Positions 32,422 to 44,398 of a DNA stretch of 64,000 bases are shown here, one piece after another (the stretch's first letter is position 1; every line of letters starts with the position of its first letter). Position numbers and translations under genes: made by a program. The notes below the pieces were generated by a model that saw nothing but the letters and a program-made list of their open reading frames with translations, had not been told where the DNA came from and ran no database searches. This stretch comes from Hesseltinella vesiculosa (Eukaryota; Mucoromycota; Mucoromycetes; Mucorales; Cunninghamellaceae). The stretch spans positions 310,001 to 374,000 of the forward strand of contig MCGT01000008.1 of the NCBI GenBank assembly GCA_002104935.1, written 5' to 3'.

Positions 32422-35400
32422 ATGGCAACGACTACCTTGCAACTGTATTGGGATCTTGCCTCGTTAGATGCCAGCATTAGACAGCAAGCAACCATCAAGC
32501 TGATCCGCACCCTGGCTTCCTTTCAGCTGGAACATGAAAAGACCTTGAATGAAACGTCGCTTGTGGCCAGCACCGAAGAGCAGCTTGACAAGTACTGTGC
32601 TACGGACGTGGCTTATGCTGTGCGTCGTCTTATCCGCGGTCTACCTTCGTCTCGTCAAGGGGCTCGTCAAGGCTTCTCGCTTGCTCTGACCGAACTGCTG
32701 TCCATTATGGACTGCCTCACCATCAACTTGGTCCTTGATCTCTTGACCCGTTACACCGATCTGCACGAATCCTCCAACAATGAAGAAACTCGCGATCTGC
32801 TGTTTGGCCGCCTGTTCGGTTTGATGGCCATTGTTGCATCTGGTTTGTTGACCCGATCGACCACCACCACCGACGACATTGCCCGTATGCTCAAGGACCT
32901 GGCCGAAGTTGCCAAAGCCAAGGTGTTTTTGAACGAAGTCGCCTACCATGTGATCATTAACATGCTGCCCTATGTACGCATCTTGTCTCCAATGACCCGC
33001 CCGTTTACTCAACGATTCCTCTCCTGTAGATTGCCCAACGCGATGAGCAAGACAAGGCGCAAATCATTGATCAAATCAAAACCTTGTTTTTTGCTGAAGA
33101 TATCCACACCGTCGATCAAGTCAACCTTGCCCTGGCTTTGCAACAAAACTTCGCCGACGTCGATCTCACCGAAGCCTTCAAGGGCTGGGCCAGCACCAAC
33201 GTCTTTGATAAGGAAAACCTAGCCCACTTGGCCGTCGTTGTCAGCGTAAGTCGTCGACTCACCCCCCTCTCCATTTTTTCGTTCTTCCAGAACAATGGTG
33301 GTGACCCTTTCTTTTTTTTCCCCTGCCGTAGGAAATGAAGATGGAAGAACGTGACAAGCAAGTGGATTGGACGCCTGCTTTGCACTGTATTTGGGACCGT
33401 TTGTTGGATTTGGTGCTGAATTCCGAAAGCCAGCGCTTTGCTGACTTCTGGTCGGTGGTCGTCGACAACAACCTGTTCAACATGCAATCCAGCCATGGCC
33501 GTCGTTTCTGGGGCTTCCAAGTCTTCAACAAGGTGCTTCCTCGTCTGTCCAGCCAACAAATCCCCATGGTGTTTACGGAAAACTTCATGCGCGCCCTCAT
33601 GAACAATCTGTCGAGTGATGTGCGCCTGCTGAACAAAGTGGCCCGCCAAACCGCCCTGACGATCGAAAAGGTGGCTGCCGACAACAGCCAAGTCGGCTTT
33701 GCCTTGGTGACACAGCTCGTGGGCAAGAACGGCCACCAGCGCTTCGATTCAGTCACCCGCACAAAGACGGTGGAAAACATCCTGGCCACCATGGACAACA
33801 AGGGATTGACCTCTTACTTGAGCTACCTTGCCGGCCTGTTTACCACCAAGGCCATCGACGGCGATGACACCGGCCGCGCCCTGGAACTCCAGCGCGAATG
33901 GGCCTTGCATCAAATGGTGTCCTTGATCAACAACCACAAATTGCCCAAGGACGAAGCCTGGATCCAGCAAGTCATCCGCTTTGTGCTCGTCTATACCTTT
34001 TTTGACATCACGCCTACAAAGTCCAAGAAGCAACAAGACCCTCTGACCCACCTGCAGCCTGTCGACTTGCCTGCTTCCACGCGCGCCATCTGCCAGAAGA
34101 AATTCGAATCCCTGGTGCTCGCCCTGTCCAAACTGCCCCCTATCGATAAGCTCGACCTCAAGACCAGCCGTTGGAACGGTACCACCAAAGACGGTCAGCT
34201 CTGGGCCCACATCGTTTACGACACCTACCAACAATGCGTCCGCGACAAGAAGCACTTTACGGCGTCCTCACCCTCTGCGTCTACCGAAGAGCAAGGCTCC
34301 TGGGACCGCGCCGTCAAGGTGGCGGCTGAAGCCCATAAGCAACAAGAGCCTGGATTTGAAATCCTGCTGTATCACATCTTGCTGCGTGGCTTGATCGACC
34401 AAGAAGAAGGTCTGGCCTTGTTGGGCGACGTGCTCAACTGTTACGACAAGCTTCATCCCGCCAAGAAGACCAAGAAGGCGGCCAAAAAGGCGGCCGATGA
34501 TGAGAAAGACCCTGAACCTATTGAAGTCATTGTGGATATCTTGCTCAGCTTCCTGACCAGCGAATCGCCCATCCTCAAAGGCATTGCCACCCACGTCTTC
34601 GAACTGTTCTCTTCTCTGATGACCAAACAAGCCATTGAAAACATGATCCACGTAAGACCCTAGGACGAGCGATGGCCGAGACTGACTTTTATTTTTTTTT
34701 CCACTCTTACAGATCATCACGACCAATGAAAACAAGGACGGTGGCGACGAATTGTTCGGTGAAGATGACGACATGGAAGAGGCCAGTGATGACGAGGACG
34801 ACGATCTTGAATTTGACTCCGACGTTGAGATCTTGGACAGTGATGTGGAAATGATCGACGGCGACAACGACGATCAAGTGGACGAAGAACTTCGACAGCA
34901 ATTGGAGCAAGCCATGCGGGAACAGGGTGTGTTGGCCAATGAAGATGATTCTGACGAAGAGCTTTTGGGCGATGATGCTATGGAAGCCTTTGACGAAAAG
35001 CTGGCCGAGATCTTCCGTGAACGCAAAAAGGACAAGCAAGACCCCAAGAGTATGTCGTATAAAAGCACCACCCAGTAAGCAATCACTCACTTTTTTTTTT
35101 TTTTTTACTTCACAACTTTAGGTGTGCAACAATCGGTGGTCCACTTCAAGAACAACGTCTTGGAGTTGCTCGGTGCTTTTGCTAAAAAGAACCCCTCCAA
35201 CCCTCTGTTGCTGGATACCATTGTACCTTTATTGCAGGTGGTGCAAGTCACCAAAACCAAGGCCACCACCACCCAATTTGTCAACAAAGTGCTTGCCTTT
35301 TTACAACATCGACTTGCCCGCAGCACCGAGGTGCCAACGAAAGGCTATGACGAAAAGGATCTGATCAGCATTGTGGAATCTGTCCACCAATTTGCCATGG

Positions 35401-36032
35401 ACACCACTGGCGGCAAGGCCCACCATACCATGGCCAACCAGCTGCTTGTGTACTTGCGCAAGTGTATTGTGGGCTCGGGCTCGGACGTGCTGCTCTCTAC
35501 CCTGGATAGCCGCCGCAAGAAGTTGATGCAGCAATACTTGGATGTGTACCGCCACTCCTTGACCGCCTTTTTATCCAAGCGCTCCTGCCATTTGAACGGC
35601 CCCTTCTTTGGTTTGTTCCAACAAACGCCATTGCTTGCTTGGACCCTGATGGATTGTCTGGTGGCCCACATTCCCTTTGGCCAATGTGCCAATGTGTACC
35701 GCAACGCTATGGATTTGCAATGGGCTGGCTACATGATTCAGCACACAGTCGGCAAGGACCACAAGGCTCTGGATCAAGATTTCACCGACCGCCTTTTACC
35801 CAGTCTGGTCAAGGCGGTTCAAGAAGCCATCAAGGCCTGCTTGGACGAACCCGAAGGTCACTCGGATGCCATCAAAAACTTGATGAAATTTATCGGCATC
35901 GTCGAACGAACACGTCAAAAGCTGAATCACTCTGCAAAGGTGTGGGACACCAAGTTGTTTACCAGCCTGTCGCAACACAAGACCCTTGGCACCCCCTCCT
36001 TGGTCAAGGCCACTTGCAAACCTCTTCTTTAA
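32422..36032 (+). CDS. POL5: POL5 / MYBBP1A-type nucleolar protein
   Basis: Five exons: 32422-32973, 33030-33245, 33332-34651, 34713-35049, 35122-36032, giving 1111 residues (yeast Pol5 is 1022). The N-terminus (LQLYWDLASLDASIRQQA ... YAVRRLIRGLPSSRQGARQG) is the conserved start of the family, and the ARM/HEAT-like alpha-helical body follows. Exon 4 encodes a long acidic Asp/Glu stretch (DDDMEEASDDEDDDLEFDSD) typical of nucleolar proteins, and the C-terminal part resumes the helical repeat. Despite the polymerase-like name, these proteins have no polymerase activity; they bind rDNA and support rRNA transcription and 60S assembly. The ATG at 32422 has good context (GACCATGGC) and follows a T-rich leader. 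Confidence 0.9.
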
Positions 36033-36255
36033 AAAAAAAAATGTTTTTTTTCTTGTATCATCAACCTGCACGCACCCATTCTTTCTTTTCATTCTATTTA
36101 ACTGTTTTTTTTTAATTTTCATGCAAACCAAACAATAAACATGGCAAACAATGTCTGTGCGCTCAGCAAACATACAAAGTAGATATTAACAAAGAGAGCA
36201 ACGATTTATAAATCCAGGCAAGAAAGCAAAACAAATGAAAGATATGATACAAGAC

Positions 36256-38090
36256 TTATTCGACAGGGGAGGGAGGGGAGGGAGGGGAGGGAACGGCGAG
36301 GAGGGTGGAGATGACGAGGTATGCATTTAAACCGATCAATAAAATGGAGATGCACCAGGCAACGATCTTGGTAAAGGTGCTATTGGGGAAGGAGAGGGGG
36401 CTAGGCCATTGGGTCAGGCAGTCATAGGCAGGATGGCCAGCCGTCGAGATGATAGGATCGTCTTCTTGTGCATGCAAGAACGGAGTTTGGACCTCGTCGT
36501 CGGGATCACCGGGGCGGTCGGCATGCGGCTGATTGGAGGCTGGGCGGATCAGATCCATGGACATGATGGTTGGGCTGGAGGTGAAATAGACAAGAGGAAG
36601 GACGGCAAAGGGCAGTTGGATGCTAAGCACGACTTGGCTGGCGACCAGCAGCTGCGACAGACCTGATCGACCAGCAAAGCAGGCGGCAAGCATGGCAGGG
36701 ATGATAGCGATCAGGCGGGTGATGAGACGCCGGAGCCAAGGGCGGGTGGACATGCCCAAGAAGCCGCTCATGACCACCTGACCGGCCAGCGTAGCGGTCA
36801 GGGTGCTGGACTGGCCGGCACAGAGAAGAGCAATGGCAAAGACCAGGGCTGCTGCCGAACCGATGTATCGGTCCAGGAGGTCGTGGGCATCGAACAGATC
36901 GGACATTTTGCTCACGGCACTGGCGCTTGGGTCGTAAAAATTGGCAGAAGCGACAACGAGGATGGCAGCATTGATAAAAAAGGCAAAGCTCAGGGCGACA
37001 ATCAGATCAATGAAGCTGTAGTGCAAGTTGCGGTGGATATGTTGTAAAAGGTATGCTCGCAGCTCGTCCATGGATTGTTCGTTCGGTTCGATCAGCACCG
37101 CTGTGTCCTTGTTGTCCTTGATGTCGTCCTGGTCATATTCGGCGATCGTGGAAGGTGAAGTGTACAGTGGCATCATGGCCACTGAGTCCTTTGCATCCCA
37201 GCCATCGTCACCTTCCACAAGGGTGTCGCTGGAGGCTGGACTCGTCTGGTAAGAGGTTTCGTGATCTGTTTGTTCATGGTCGTTGCTGGGCACAGCCTGC
37301 GGCCGCTGGGAGCGCCACTCGTGACATCGTGATTGGACAATAAAAGAGTGCAGAAACAGGTTATGTGGCATGACGGTTGCTCCAATCACACCGATGGCGA
37401 CATACAAGCAGTCCGGATTGGTGAAGATTTCGCGTGAAGGAAGGAGGCCAGCAGCCACCTCGGACATGACGACGGGGGAGAAGGCCAGCTCGATGATGAA
37501 GCAGACACCAACGGCTCCCACGAGGAGCATGACAAACCATTCAAAGTAGTGCACAAACCGCATGTCGTGTTTAGCGTTGCCGTCGTCGTTGTTGTCTTCG
37601 TTGTAAAAGAAGAGAATGATCAGCACATCCAAGGCGGTGATGGCCACACCGGCAGGCAGCGGCAGCGATGGGAACAGTAGGTTCAAGGCAATGGCGCTAC
37701 CAATGACTTCGGCCAGATCCGTCGCAATGATGGCCAGTTCAGCTAGCACGTACAAAAATAAATTCAGGTGTTTGGGCAAGTACCGTCGGGAGGTTGCTGC
37801 CAGGTCTAGGCCAGAGATGGTGCCCAGACGAATCGCTAGATTTTGCAAAAAGATGGCAATCAAATTGGACAGCAATATAACAAATAACAATGTGTATCCA
37901 AATCGGCTGCCTCCTTCCATGTCAACCGACCAGTTGCCAGGATCAAGACTAACACGAAAAAAAAAGGTGAGGCCCTTTTGCTGTCCTATGAAGTTAGGAG
38001 CACTTACTAGCCAACAGCAATCATAAAGCCAGGACCAATGTACTTTGCAAGTCGTTTTAAATAAGTGCTGGTTCGATGCAATAAAGTCAT
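36256..38090 (-). CDS. NRAMP-family divalent metal transporter (Smf-like)
   Basis: Exons 38008-38090 and 36256-37948 give 591 residues. The first exon contributes KRLAKYIGPGFMIAVG, and the join across the 59-bp intron restores the metal-site motif YLDPGNWSVDM of transmembrane helix 1; MPHNLFLHS is the helix-6 signature. About 11-12 hydrophobic segments follow the NRAMP order. NRAMP proteins carry Mn2+, Fe2+ and other divalent ions with protons. An acidic Ser-rich loop of about 90 residues sits between the helix-6 motif and the next helices, and the C-terminal loop contains a DDEVQTPFLHAQEDD stretch; both could be trafficking signals as in yeast Smf1, which is inference. I chose the second of two overlapping ATGs (38090) because only it is in frame with DPGN. 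Confidence 0.93.
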
Positions 38091-38468
38091 TTACATGAAT
38101 GATATTGAAGATGAGTAACGAGCGGAAGAGGTTCAGGTAAAAAAAAAAAAAAAAAAAAAAAACGAGAAAGGGAAGGGAAAGGGGAGAAAATCTGTAGACG
38201 GTCAATAGAAAAAAGAGAACGGAGAACAAAACTACAGGATGATTCTACTCTTTACTATTCAAGTTGGCGATAAAGGTCAATGTAAAAGACAAAGAAAAAA
38301 ACAATAAAAAAAGGTGGAAGAAAAAGAAAATGGAAGCAATGAATTTGGGACTCCTTTCTCTTGTTCCGACCGAGCATTTCCTCATCAGCGTTGGTCATTG
38401 CTGCATTCCATTGCCACCTGTCCCCAATGATTGGCCACGGTTCTTCCGGTGAAAAATCTTTCCTTCAT
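38091..38468. promoter_or_regulatory. NRAMP upstream region and TTLL12-like 3' region
   Basis: 378 bp between two minus-strand genes, containing an A23 run at about 38140-38162 and purine-rich sequence. No gene is supported. Confidence 0.35.
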
Positions 38469-40891
38469 TCAAAGCACAATAACAGCATTTTTATCTACAT
38501 TGCCAAATCTGGGGTCTACCAACGATAGCGCATGATTCACAAAGTGCTTGTCATCCTGAGGCAAGAAAAAAAAAAAAAAAAAAGGTAAGGTATCCCAAGA
38601 TGACAGCGTAGGGATTTACCTTGCACAGCCAACCACACTGCGATGAGTCATGAACACGCATCAATACGGGTTTCAAGGCCGAGGTCAAGGCCACGTCAAA
38701 GGTATAAATACCAAATGCATTGGCTTGTTCCTTGCTGAAGCCCAAAGGTTCAGGTTGTGTGTTGGCAGCCAAAAGCACATCTGCAAAGTACAAATAAAAA
38801 ATTGGTGAGACGTTCGTGTTCGTATTTTGCATTGATAAAAGGGGCCTGCCTTTGATGATTTGGTGAATGGAGGACTCGATAGAGGACCAGCTGGTTTGCT
38901 GTTCCTTTTCCAAGTGGCGGGTGAAGCTGGCTGGGTCGAGCGAGGTCATCTGGTAAGCGCCCAGAGGCGTGTCCAGCAGATGCGCTTCCCGATCATCGGC
39001 TGTGGCATCTTGATATTTTTTGTTGGCGAGGCGAATCCAGAAGCGGCGGTACAGGCCGGCAAGTAGGTCCGAGCCATGCTGGCGTACCACCACAGTAAAC
39101 TGCAGCGTAAACTTCTTTCCATTGTAGAGACAAGGCTCCGCCAAATAGTGCTGCGCGAGCGCAGGGCTGGGTAAATCGATCTGTCGGATGATTTCGGCAA
39201 CGCCGCTGGCAAGTCGGCCTTGGCCGGCGACCGTGTCGGGCTTGAGGATCCAGGGCTGTTCTTTGTGCAAAAAGTCACCAACACATTCGCCCAGCCGGTG
39301 CTTCAGGTCCCAGGTGGCTGGGAACCAGGTGGTGGCACCATAACTCGTACGAATCAATGCTGACAGGCCGGCCAGAGACGTCAAACAGGACTGGTTGCGA
39401 CTGACCAACTGGTTGGATGCGGTGGAGGATGAACCAGCAGGGCCGAGCCAGGACACGTCGGCTTCGTTTGAGTTGCTGACCCATTTGACATTCTTGGTGG
39501 TGAGATTGGCACGTACGCAGTCGAGGTCTGTAAACACTCGCACCTCGTCACCGCTGGCAGGCAAGGTGAGGGTGGAGATGCTGCCGGCCGAGGGGGATGG
39601 AGAGGGGGTGGCAGCGCTTTGGATCTGCTGATAAGCATTGACCAGCTGGTTGGTGTCGATCAAGGTTTCGTTTGAAGGAGCGATGCGGTGCTCGATGGCG
39701 AGCAAATAGGCCATGCGATCGAGATCTTTTGTCAAGGCTTTGGGCACCATGTCGACGGTGACCAGATCACCGGCAGCCATGGCGGTCAGGGGGAAGAGCA
39801 CGCTGTAGGGGATGACACCGCTGGCACCACGGGAAAAGATAAAAGGAACACACACCATGTTGGGTTTGGATGAATGGCACAGTGCCGAGCCTACCTCGTC
39901 ATTGACATCTGGAAGAGAGGGTCAGCGCATCGTCCATGGACCTATTTTTTCCGGCCTTACACAATGCTGTCTTTGTTTCCGACTGACCATCGGTTTGGAG
40001 CACGGCGTAAGAGTAGGTCTGGACAAAAGACCACATCCGGTGATAGACATTATCGATGCGGCGTCGGTTCCATTCTTTTCTACGTTGCTGGTTGCGTTCT
40101 TCCTTTTCCTTGTTCACCTTTTCTTCTTTTTCCTGTGCTTTGCCGCTGGCAATCAGCTGGCCCATGACTTGTTCTTGCAGAGCGTCTGCTTGTTTTTTGA
40201 ATTCCGGGTCCAGGGTCAAATTCTAGACAGAGGCGCCCATCAAAAAGAAAAGGGAGGATGAGCCCAAGCGTATGGATCGGATGGCTTGCTTACGGTAATG
40301 GCATTGACGACTTCGTAATTTTCGTCTACTAGAGCAGCTTTGGCTTGTTCGTAGGACACGTTGGCTTGATCGGCCACCAAGCGAATGATCTCGTCATCGT
40401 GCTCGATCTCGCTGTCCGAAGCATCCTCGTCCACCCATGCCTCCTTTTCAATGTTCATTAGGTTTTCGACGCGTTCCAAAAGGGTAGGGTTGTCCTCGAG
40501 CTCCTTCTTTGCTGTCTCTACCGATGTTGTCCAGGCATGGTCGATTAAGAAAATGTCACTGCCCAAAAAAAAAAAAAAAAAAAAAGTGGGCTTTCTTTTA
40601 TTTTGCGTGGGACGTGTTTACCTGTGTTTTTCCAGGGCAGCATCTTGTTTGACATGAAGCGAATAGCCATCGACAGGATCGCCAAGATGCAATTCCATGA
40701 CAGATCCAGCATCCAAGTAGTCTTCTCCAAGCTTCATGAACAGTGGCTGCAAAGGTGGTAGAAAGAAGAAGCATGGGCGTGTTTTTCTATTTTATTTCAT
40801 GCGTGTTGTTCGTTACCTGCCATAATTCTTCAGGGATGGACGCCAACTGATATTGATGAACAGCAACAAAACTTTCAAATGCGCTTGCCAT
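38469..40891 (-). CDS. TTLL12-like protein (tubulin-tyrosine-ligase domain)
   Basis: Seven exons: 40817-40891, 40622-40746, 40294-40558, 39961-40222, 38850-39908, 38620-38780, 38469-38555, giving 677 residues (human TTLL12 is 644). The N-terminus (FVAVHQYQLASIPEELWQ, KLGEDYLDAGSVMEL) matches the SET-like N-terminal region of TTLL12, and the C-terminal half is a TTL ligase domain (PWILKPDTVAGQGRLASGV with the ATP-binding Lys, LYRRFWIRLANKKY). A charged linker carries a UBA-like segment (ADQANVSYEQAKAALVDENY) and a coiled-coil. Vertebrate TTLL12 lacks proven ligase activity and acts on chromatin and tubulin modification; the role in fungi is unknown. The intron at 38781-38849 starts with GC (AAAG|GCAGGC), is 69 bp and has no stop in frame, so retention would insert 23 residues. 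Confidence 0.88.
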
Positions 40892-42313
40892 GTCGAGTGC
40901 GTGCAAAAAGCAAAAAGTAAAAAAAACTTTTTTTTTTTTTTGCGCTGGGTGACAGGTGCTGTGTTTCAAAACGGCGCCACTGGGGGGGGGAGTTTAAAAG
41001 TCAGAAAGGGATGATGTCAACGCGGAGGCTTTCGCTGTGCCTTGGTTACCATCAAAAAGGCTTCCCACAACCCAGTGAAAATGGCATCTTTTAGGATGGA
41101 AGCCATCTCCAATGACATGTGTCGAGTGGATGTCAGCGGAGAGACGACAGAGCGATATTTCCAGTGACCTGAATCGAGGCAGGCGCTGAGCTTTTTTTTT
41201 TTCATGGGCCCACTTCGCCAAGCAAACGGTGAGGTCATTGACGGTGCCCGAGGATTTTGTTGAAGATGCCGAGGACTTTGTTGAAGAGAAAATGCGTATT
41301 CTTTTTATTATTTCTCTGTTGTGACTGGTGCCTTTTGCTGCTTTTTTTTTTTCTAAAGGGGCTCTCGCCAGCCTTCTGGTTGGATCGGCGATCGGGACCG
41401 AGACACTTGCTTCGAATTTTTTTTTTTTTTCTTTCGGTTCGGTTTGCACCTGTAGGTCTGTCTGTGCAGACGAAAAGCTACGATTGGTCGTTCGCAGAGT
41501 AGTGTTCACACACATCCAATCTGTTGCATGATTGTTTCAAAACAGGAACGGAAGAAAATAAGGCACATGAAACAAGATAGAGTTCTCTGATTTCGTGATC
41601 GATAGTAAAATCGAGAGGTATCTTTTTTTGCCACCTAAATACGGCAAACTTAAAAAAGTGAATCTCATGAGAACGATTTTAAAATTGGATTGCCATAAAC
41701 AGGAAAGATTGTGAGGTATTGCAGCATGAGGTAATGACGTCTTCCAATGAGCTAGAAACGGAGAACCAAACAAGCAAAGATATGGAGAAAGAACATGATC
41801 ACGGTAACCTATAGGAAGTCAGCATTGCGTGCGGGGTCAGCGATACGTTTTTTTTCCATTTTCTATTGTTCTTGGCTTGGGAAATGGGAAGATTCAAAAT
41901 GAAAAAAATAACCGAAGGTCAAGGAAAAAAAAAAAATAAAAAACCAACGAGTTGTACGAGTTGGGGTCGTCGTGGGTTAGTTTCCCACCCTTCTTCACTT
42001 TTTTTTGACGTGCGTGTGGGAACAACTTAATCTTGCCATTCCCTTTCTTGGCGACGATAAAATAAAATAAAAAATAAAAAAAATTAGGAAATGGTATTCT
42101 CATGACTCAAACAATGTCTGCCAATAAGCAACGAGCCCACAGTGTGGAAGTTGAACACGATAGAGTTTGCACCGAATTGGAAACCACCCTTTTTTAGCTC
42201 CGTCCGCTTCAGAAATTCTCCAAATAAAAAGCCTTTCTGCCCTTTCCAATTTCCTTTTCTTTTCATCCTATTTTTTTTTTTTTTCAACAAAGGCTGGTTC
42301 TTTTTTTATAAAC
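40892..42313. other. Intergenic region between TTLL12-like and transporter genes
   Basis: 1.4 kb between divergent genes. A minus frame at 41017-41238 (73 codons) and an overlapping longer one reading to 41515 have no recognisable features. A 21-bp direct repeat (GAGGATTTTGTTGAAGATGC, then a near copy) lies at about 41250-41290. A G10 run is at 40982-40991. I see no supported gene. Confidence 0.4.
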
Positions 42314-43684
42314 ATGTCTATCAAAGAAAAGTACTCAGAAGGTGCCTATGCTGGTTCCATCGTTGAAGATACCACAGAATCCTTTAATGGCGAATTTGAA
42401 GACTGCGATCGCTCTCAAGCTGGTTCTACTCTTTGGTCCTACGTCAACGTTGTCTGTGTCATTGTAAGGTTTTTTAAAAAAAAAAGACATGGTCACTTTG
42501 AACTGACCGACTGTTTATGATATTCTTAGGCTGGCACTGGTACCCTGGGTCTGCCTGCTGCCCTTGCTCAAGGTGGTTGGTTTGGCATGTTCATTCTTAT
42601 CCTTGCTTGGTGGATGTCTAGTTACACCGCGTGTATTTTGATCAAGTGCCTGTACCTGAAAGGCAGCAAACGCATGTCGTCTTACAAGGACATTGCCACG
42701 GCAGCCTTTGGTGTGGTTGGTGGCTGGGTCAGCTTCTTCTTCTCGATCTGGATTACTCTCGGTGCGCCCATCCTGTACATGGTGTTGTCGGGGACCAACC
42801 TTCACGAACTCTGTCTGGGCACCTCTGCTGAACTGAACGTCACTAAGTGGATTGTCATCTCCTGTGCCATCGTTGCTGTGCCTTTTGTCCTTGTCAAGAA
42901 CATGAAGGAGGTCGGCTTCATGTCGTTCTTTGGTGCCCTGGCCACTGCCATTGTCGTCGTCATTGTCGTTGCTCAAGGTGCTGTGGATGAAGCTCAGCGC
43001 ACGCCTGAACAAAAGGCCGCTGTCCACCACGATGCCGCTGTGTGGTCCATGTTCCCTATCGCCTTGGCCACCATCTCCTTCAGTTTCGGTGGTAACATTG
43101 TCTACCCCCACGTTGAAGCCTCCATGAAGCACCCCAAGTCCTGGCCCAAGGTCGCTGTCGGAGCCTTGTCCACCTGTGCTCTCCTGTACATCATGACTGC
43201 TGTTGCTGGCTACTACATCTATGGCTCTGATGTCAAGTCTCCCGTCTACGAATCCATCTCCCACGGTGTTCCTCGCATCGTCGCCATTGTACTCATGACT
43301 GTCCACGTCATCACTGCCTCCCCCATCCTCGTCACCTCCTTTGCCCTGGACTGCGAAGAAATGGCCAACATCACGGTTGAACGCTTTGGCAAAACTGTCG
43401 AATTCCTCATCCGTGCCGTCTTCCGCCTGATCATCATCGTCGTGGTCGGTGTCATTGCCATCTCCGCCCCCAAATTCGGTTCCTTGATGTCCTTGATCGG
43501 TGCCTTTGCCAACTGTCTCTTGATCTTTGTCTTCCCCATCCTCTTCTACTACAGACTCTCTGGCTGGCGCAACAAGCCCATCTATGAACACGTCTGGTGC
43601 TTCTTGACTTGCGTCCTCGGTATCATCGCCTTGATCTTCGGTACCAAGAGCGCCATCGAGCAATTGAAGGCTGACTTTGCCTAG
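42314..43684 (+). CDS. Amino-acid/auxin permease family transporter (vacuolar Avt-like)
   Basis: Exons 42314-42463 and 42530-43684 give 434 residues. The acidic N-terminus is followed by AGTGTLGLPAALAQGGW, the family's first-helix signature (split from the start by a 66-bp intron), then about ten more hydrophobic helices, for example FVLVKNMKEVGFMSFFGA and SFSFGGNIVYPHVEASMKHP. This matches the SLC32/SLC36/SLC38 group that includes yeast Avt proteins, which exchange protons for neutral amino acids across the vacuole membrane. Substrate and membrane are inferred from the family. Coding bias is strong (C at third positions), which leaves a 382-codon open frame on the opposite strand; strong bias suggests high expression. 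The start lies just after a T-rich leader. Confidence 0.9.
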
Positions 43685-44398
43685 ATTATTTTAGACTTCT
43701 GGACTTAAAAAAAAAAGTTGTAGATATCTCTCTTTGTAACCCTTGTAATTGTAAATATGCTCTAAGCCTAATAAAAATATCCCCCGTCTGCCTCCACATG
43801 CAAAAGATCCTCTTGTGTTTTCTCGAGCGCTGCAAAGTGATCGATGGCCCAGCTGGACCGATGAGCCTGAATTTTCAGTATTGCCTTGCTTTTTTTTTTT
43901 TTTCGAAGCCCCTGCGAACTTGGGAAGGAGGGAGGGGGCTGGCGGGAAAATGGACCGATGCCATGTAGCGTAGGCTACTTTCCCTGATCCATTCAGTTCA
44001 AATTTGGCACGCAGCTAGGACGACGTGAGCTATGGTCATGGCCCAAAACAGAGGACGCTCAGACGTCATGGCGACACCGCCACCGAGGAATGTGTTTGGA
44101 GCCTACTGCTGCAGGCAGGCGGAAAGGTGATACGTCTCTGATGAAAGACATCCTTCACGACAAGAGGACAAGCGATGGAATGCGAACCAAATCTGCGATT
44201 TTTCTTATTGCCTCTCAAAAAAACAAATCGTCATGCAGCAGAACATGGACTTTTTCCAAAAAGGAGAACCTGTCCATGATTGGCTGGTGGAATTTCCACA
44301 CTACGGTTCAAAAAAAAAAAAAAAAACAAGAACCCGCGAGCTGCGACGTCGAATTTCTTCCCTTCCAGTTTACTGTATTTGTCTACTTTTTCTTGATC
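43685..44398. other. Intergenic region before UPF3
   Basis: 0.7 kb between two plus-strand genes: the transporter's 3' end (AATAAAAAT near 43770 is a likely poly-A signal), then sequence that must hold the UPF3 promoter. A T16 run is at about 43890 and an A17 run at about 44312. The frame upstream of the UPF3 start is open but carries no motif. Confidence 0.4.

Noticed and set aside
41017..41515. Overlapping minus frames of 73 and 173 codons
   Set aside because: No motif, biased composition from A/T runs, and no consistent splice model; kept only as a note in the intergenic entry.
42515..43663. 382-codon open frame on the minus strand, opposite the amino-acid transporter
   Set aside because: It mirrors a strongly biased coding region; its product is Asp/Gly/His-rich low-complexity sequence with no domain, and the plus strand has a clear transporter.
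44090..44398. Upstream open extension of the UPF3 frame
   Set aside because: It passes through an A-run, has no conserved residues, and the ATG at 44399 fits UPF3 proteins better.
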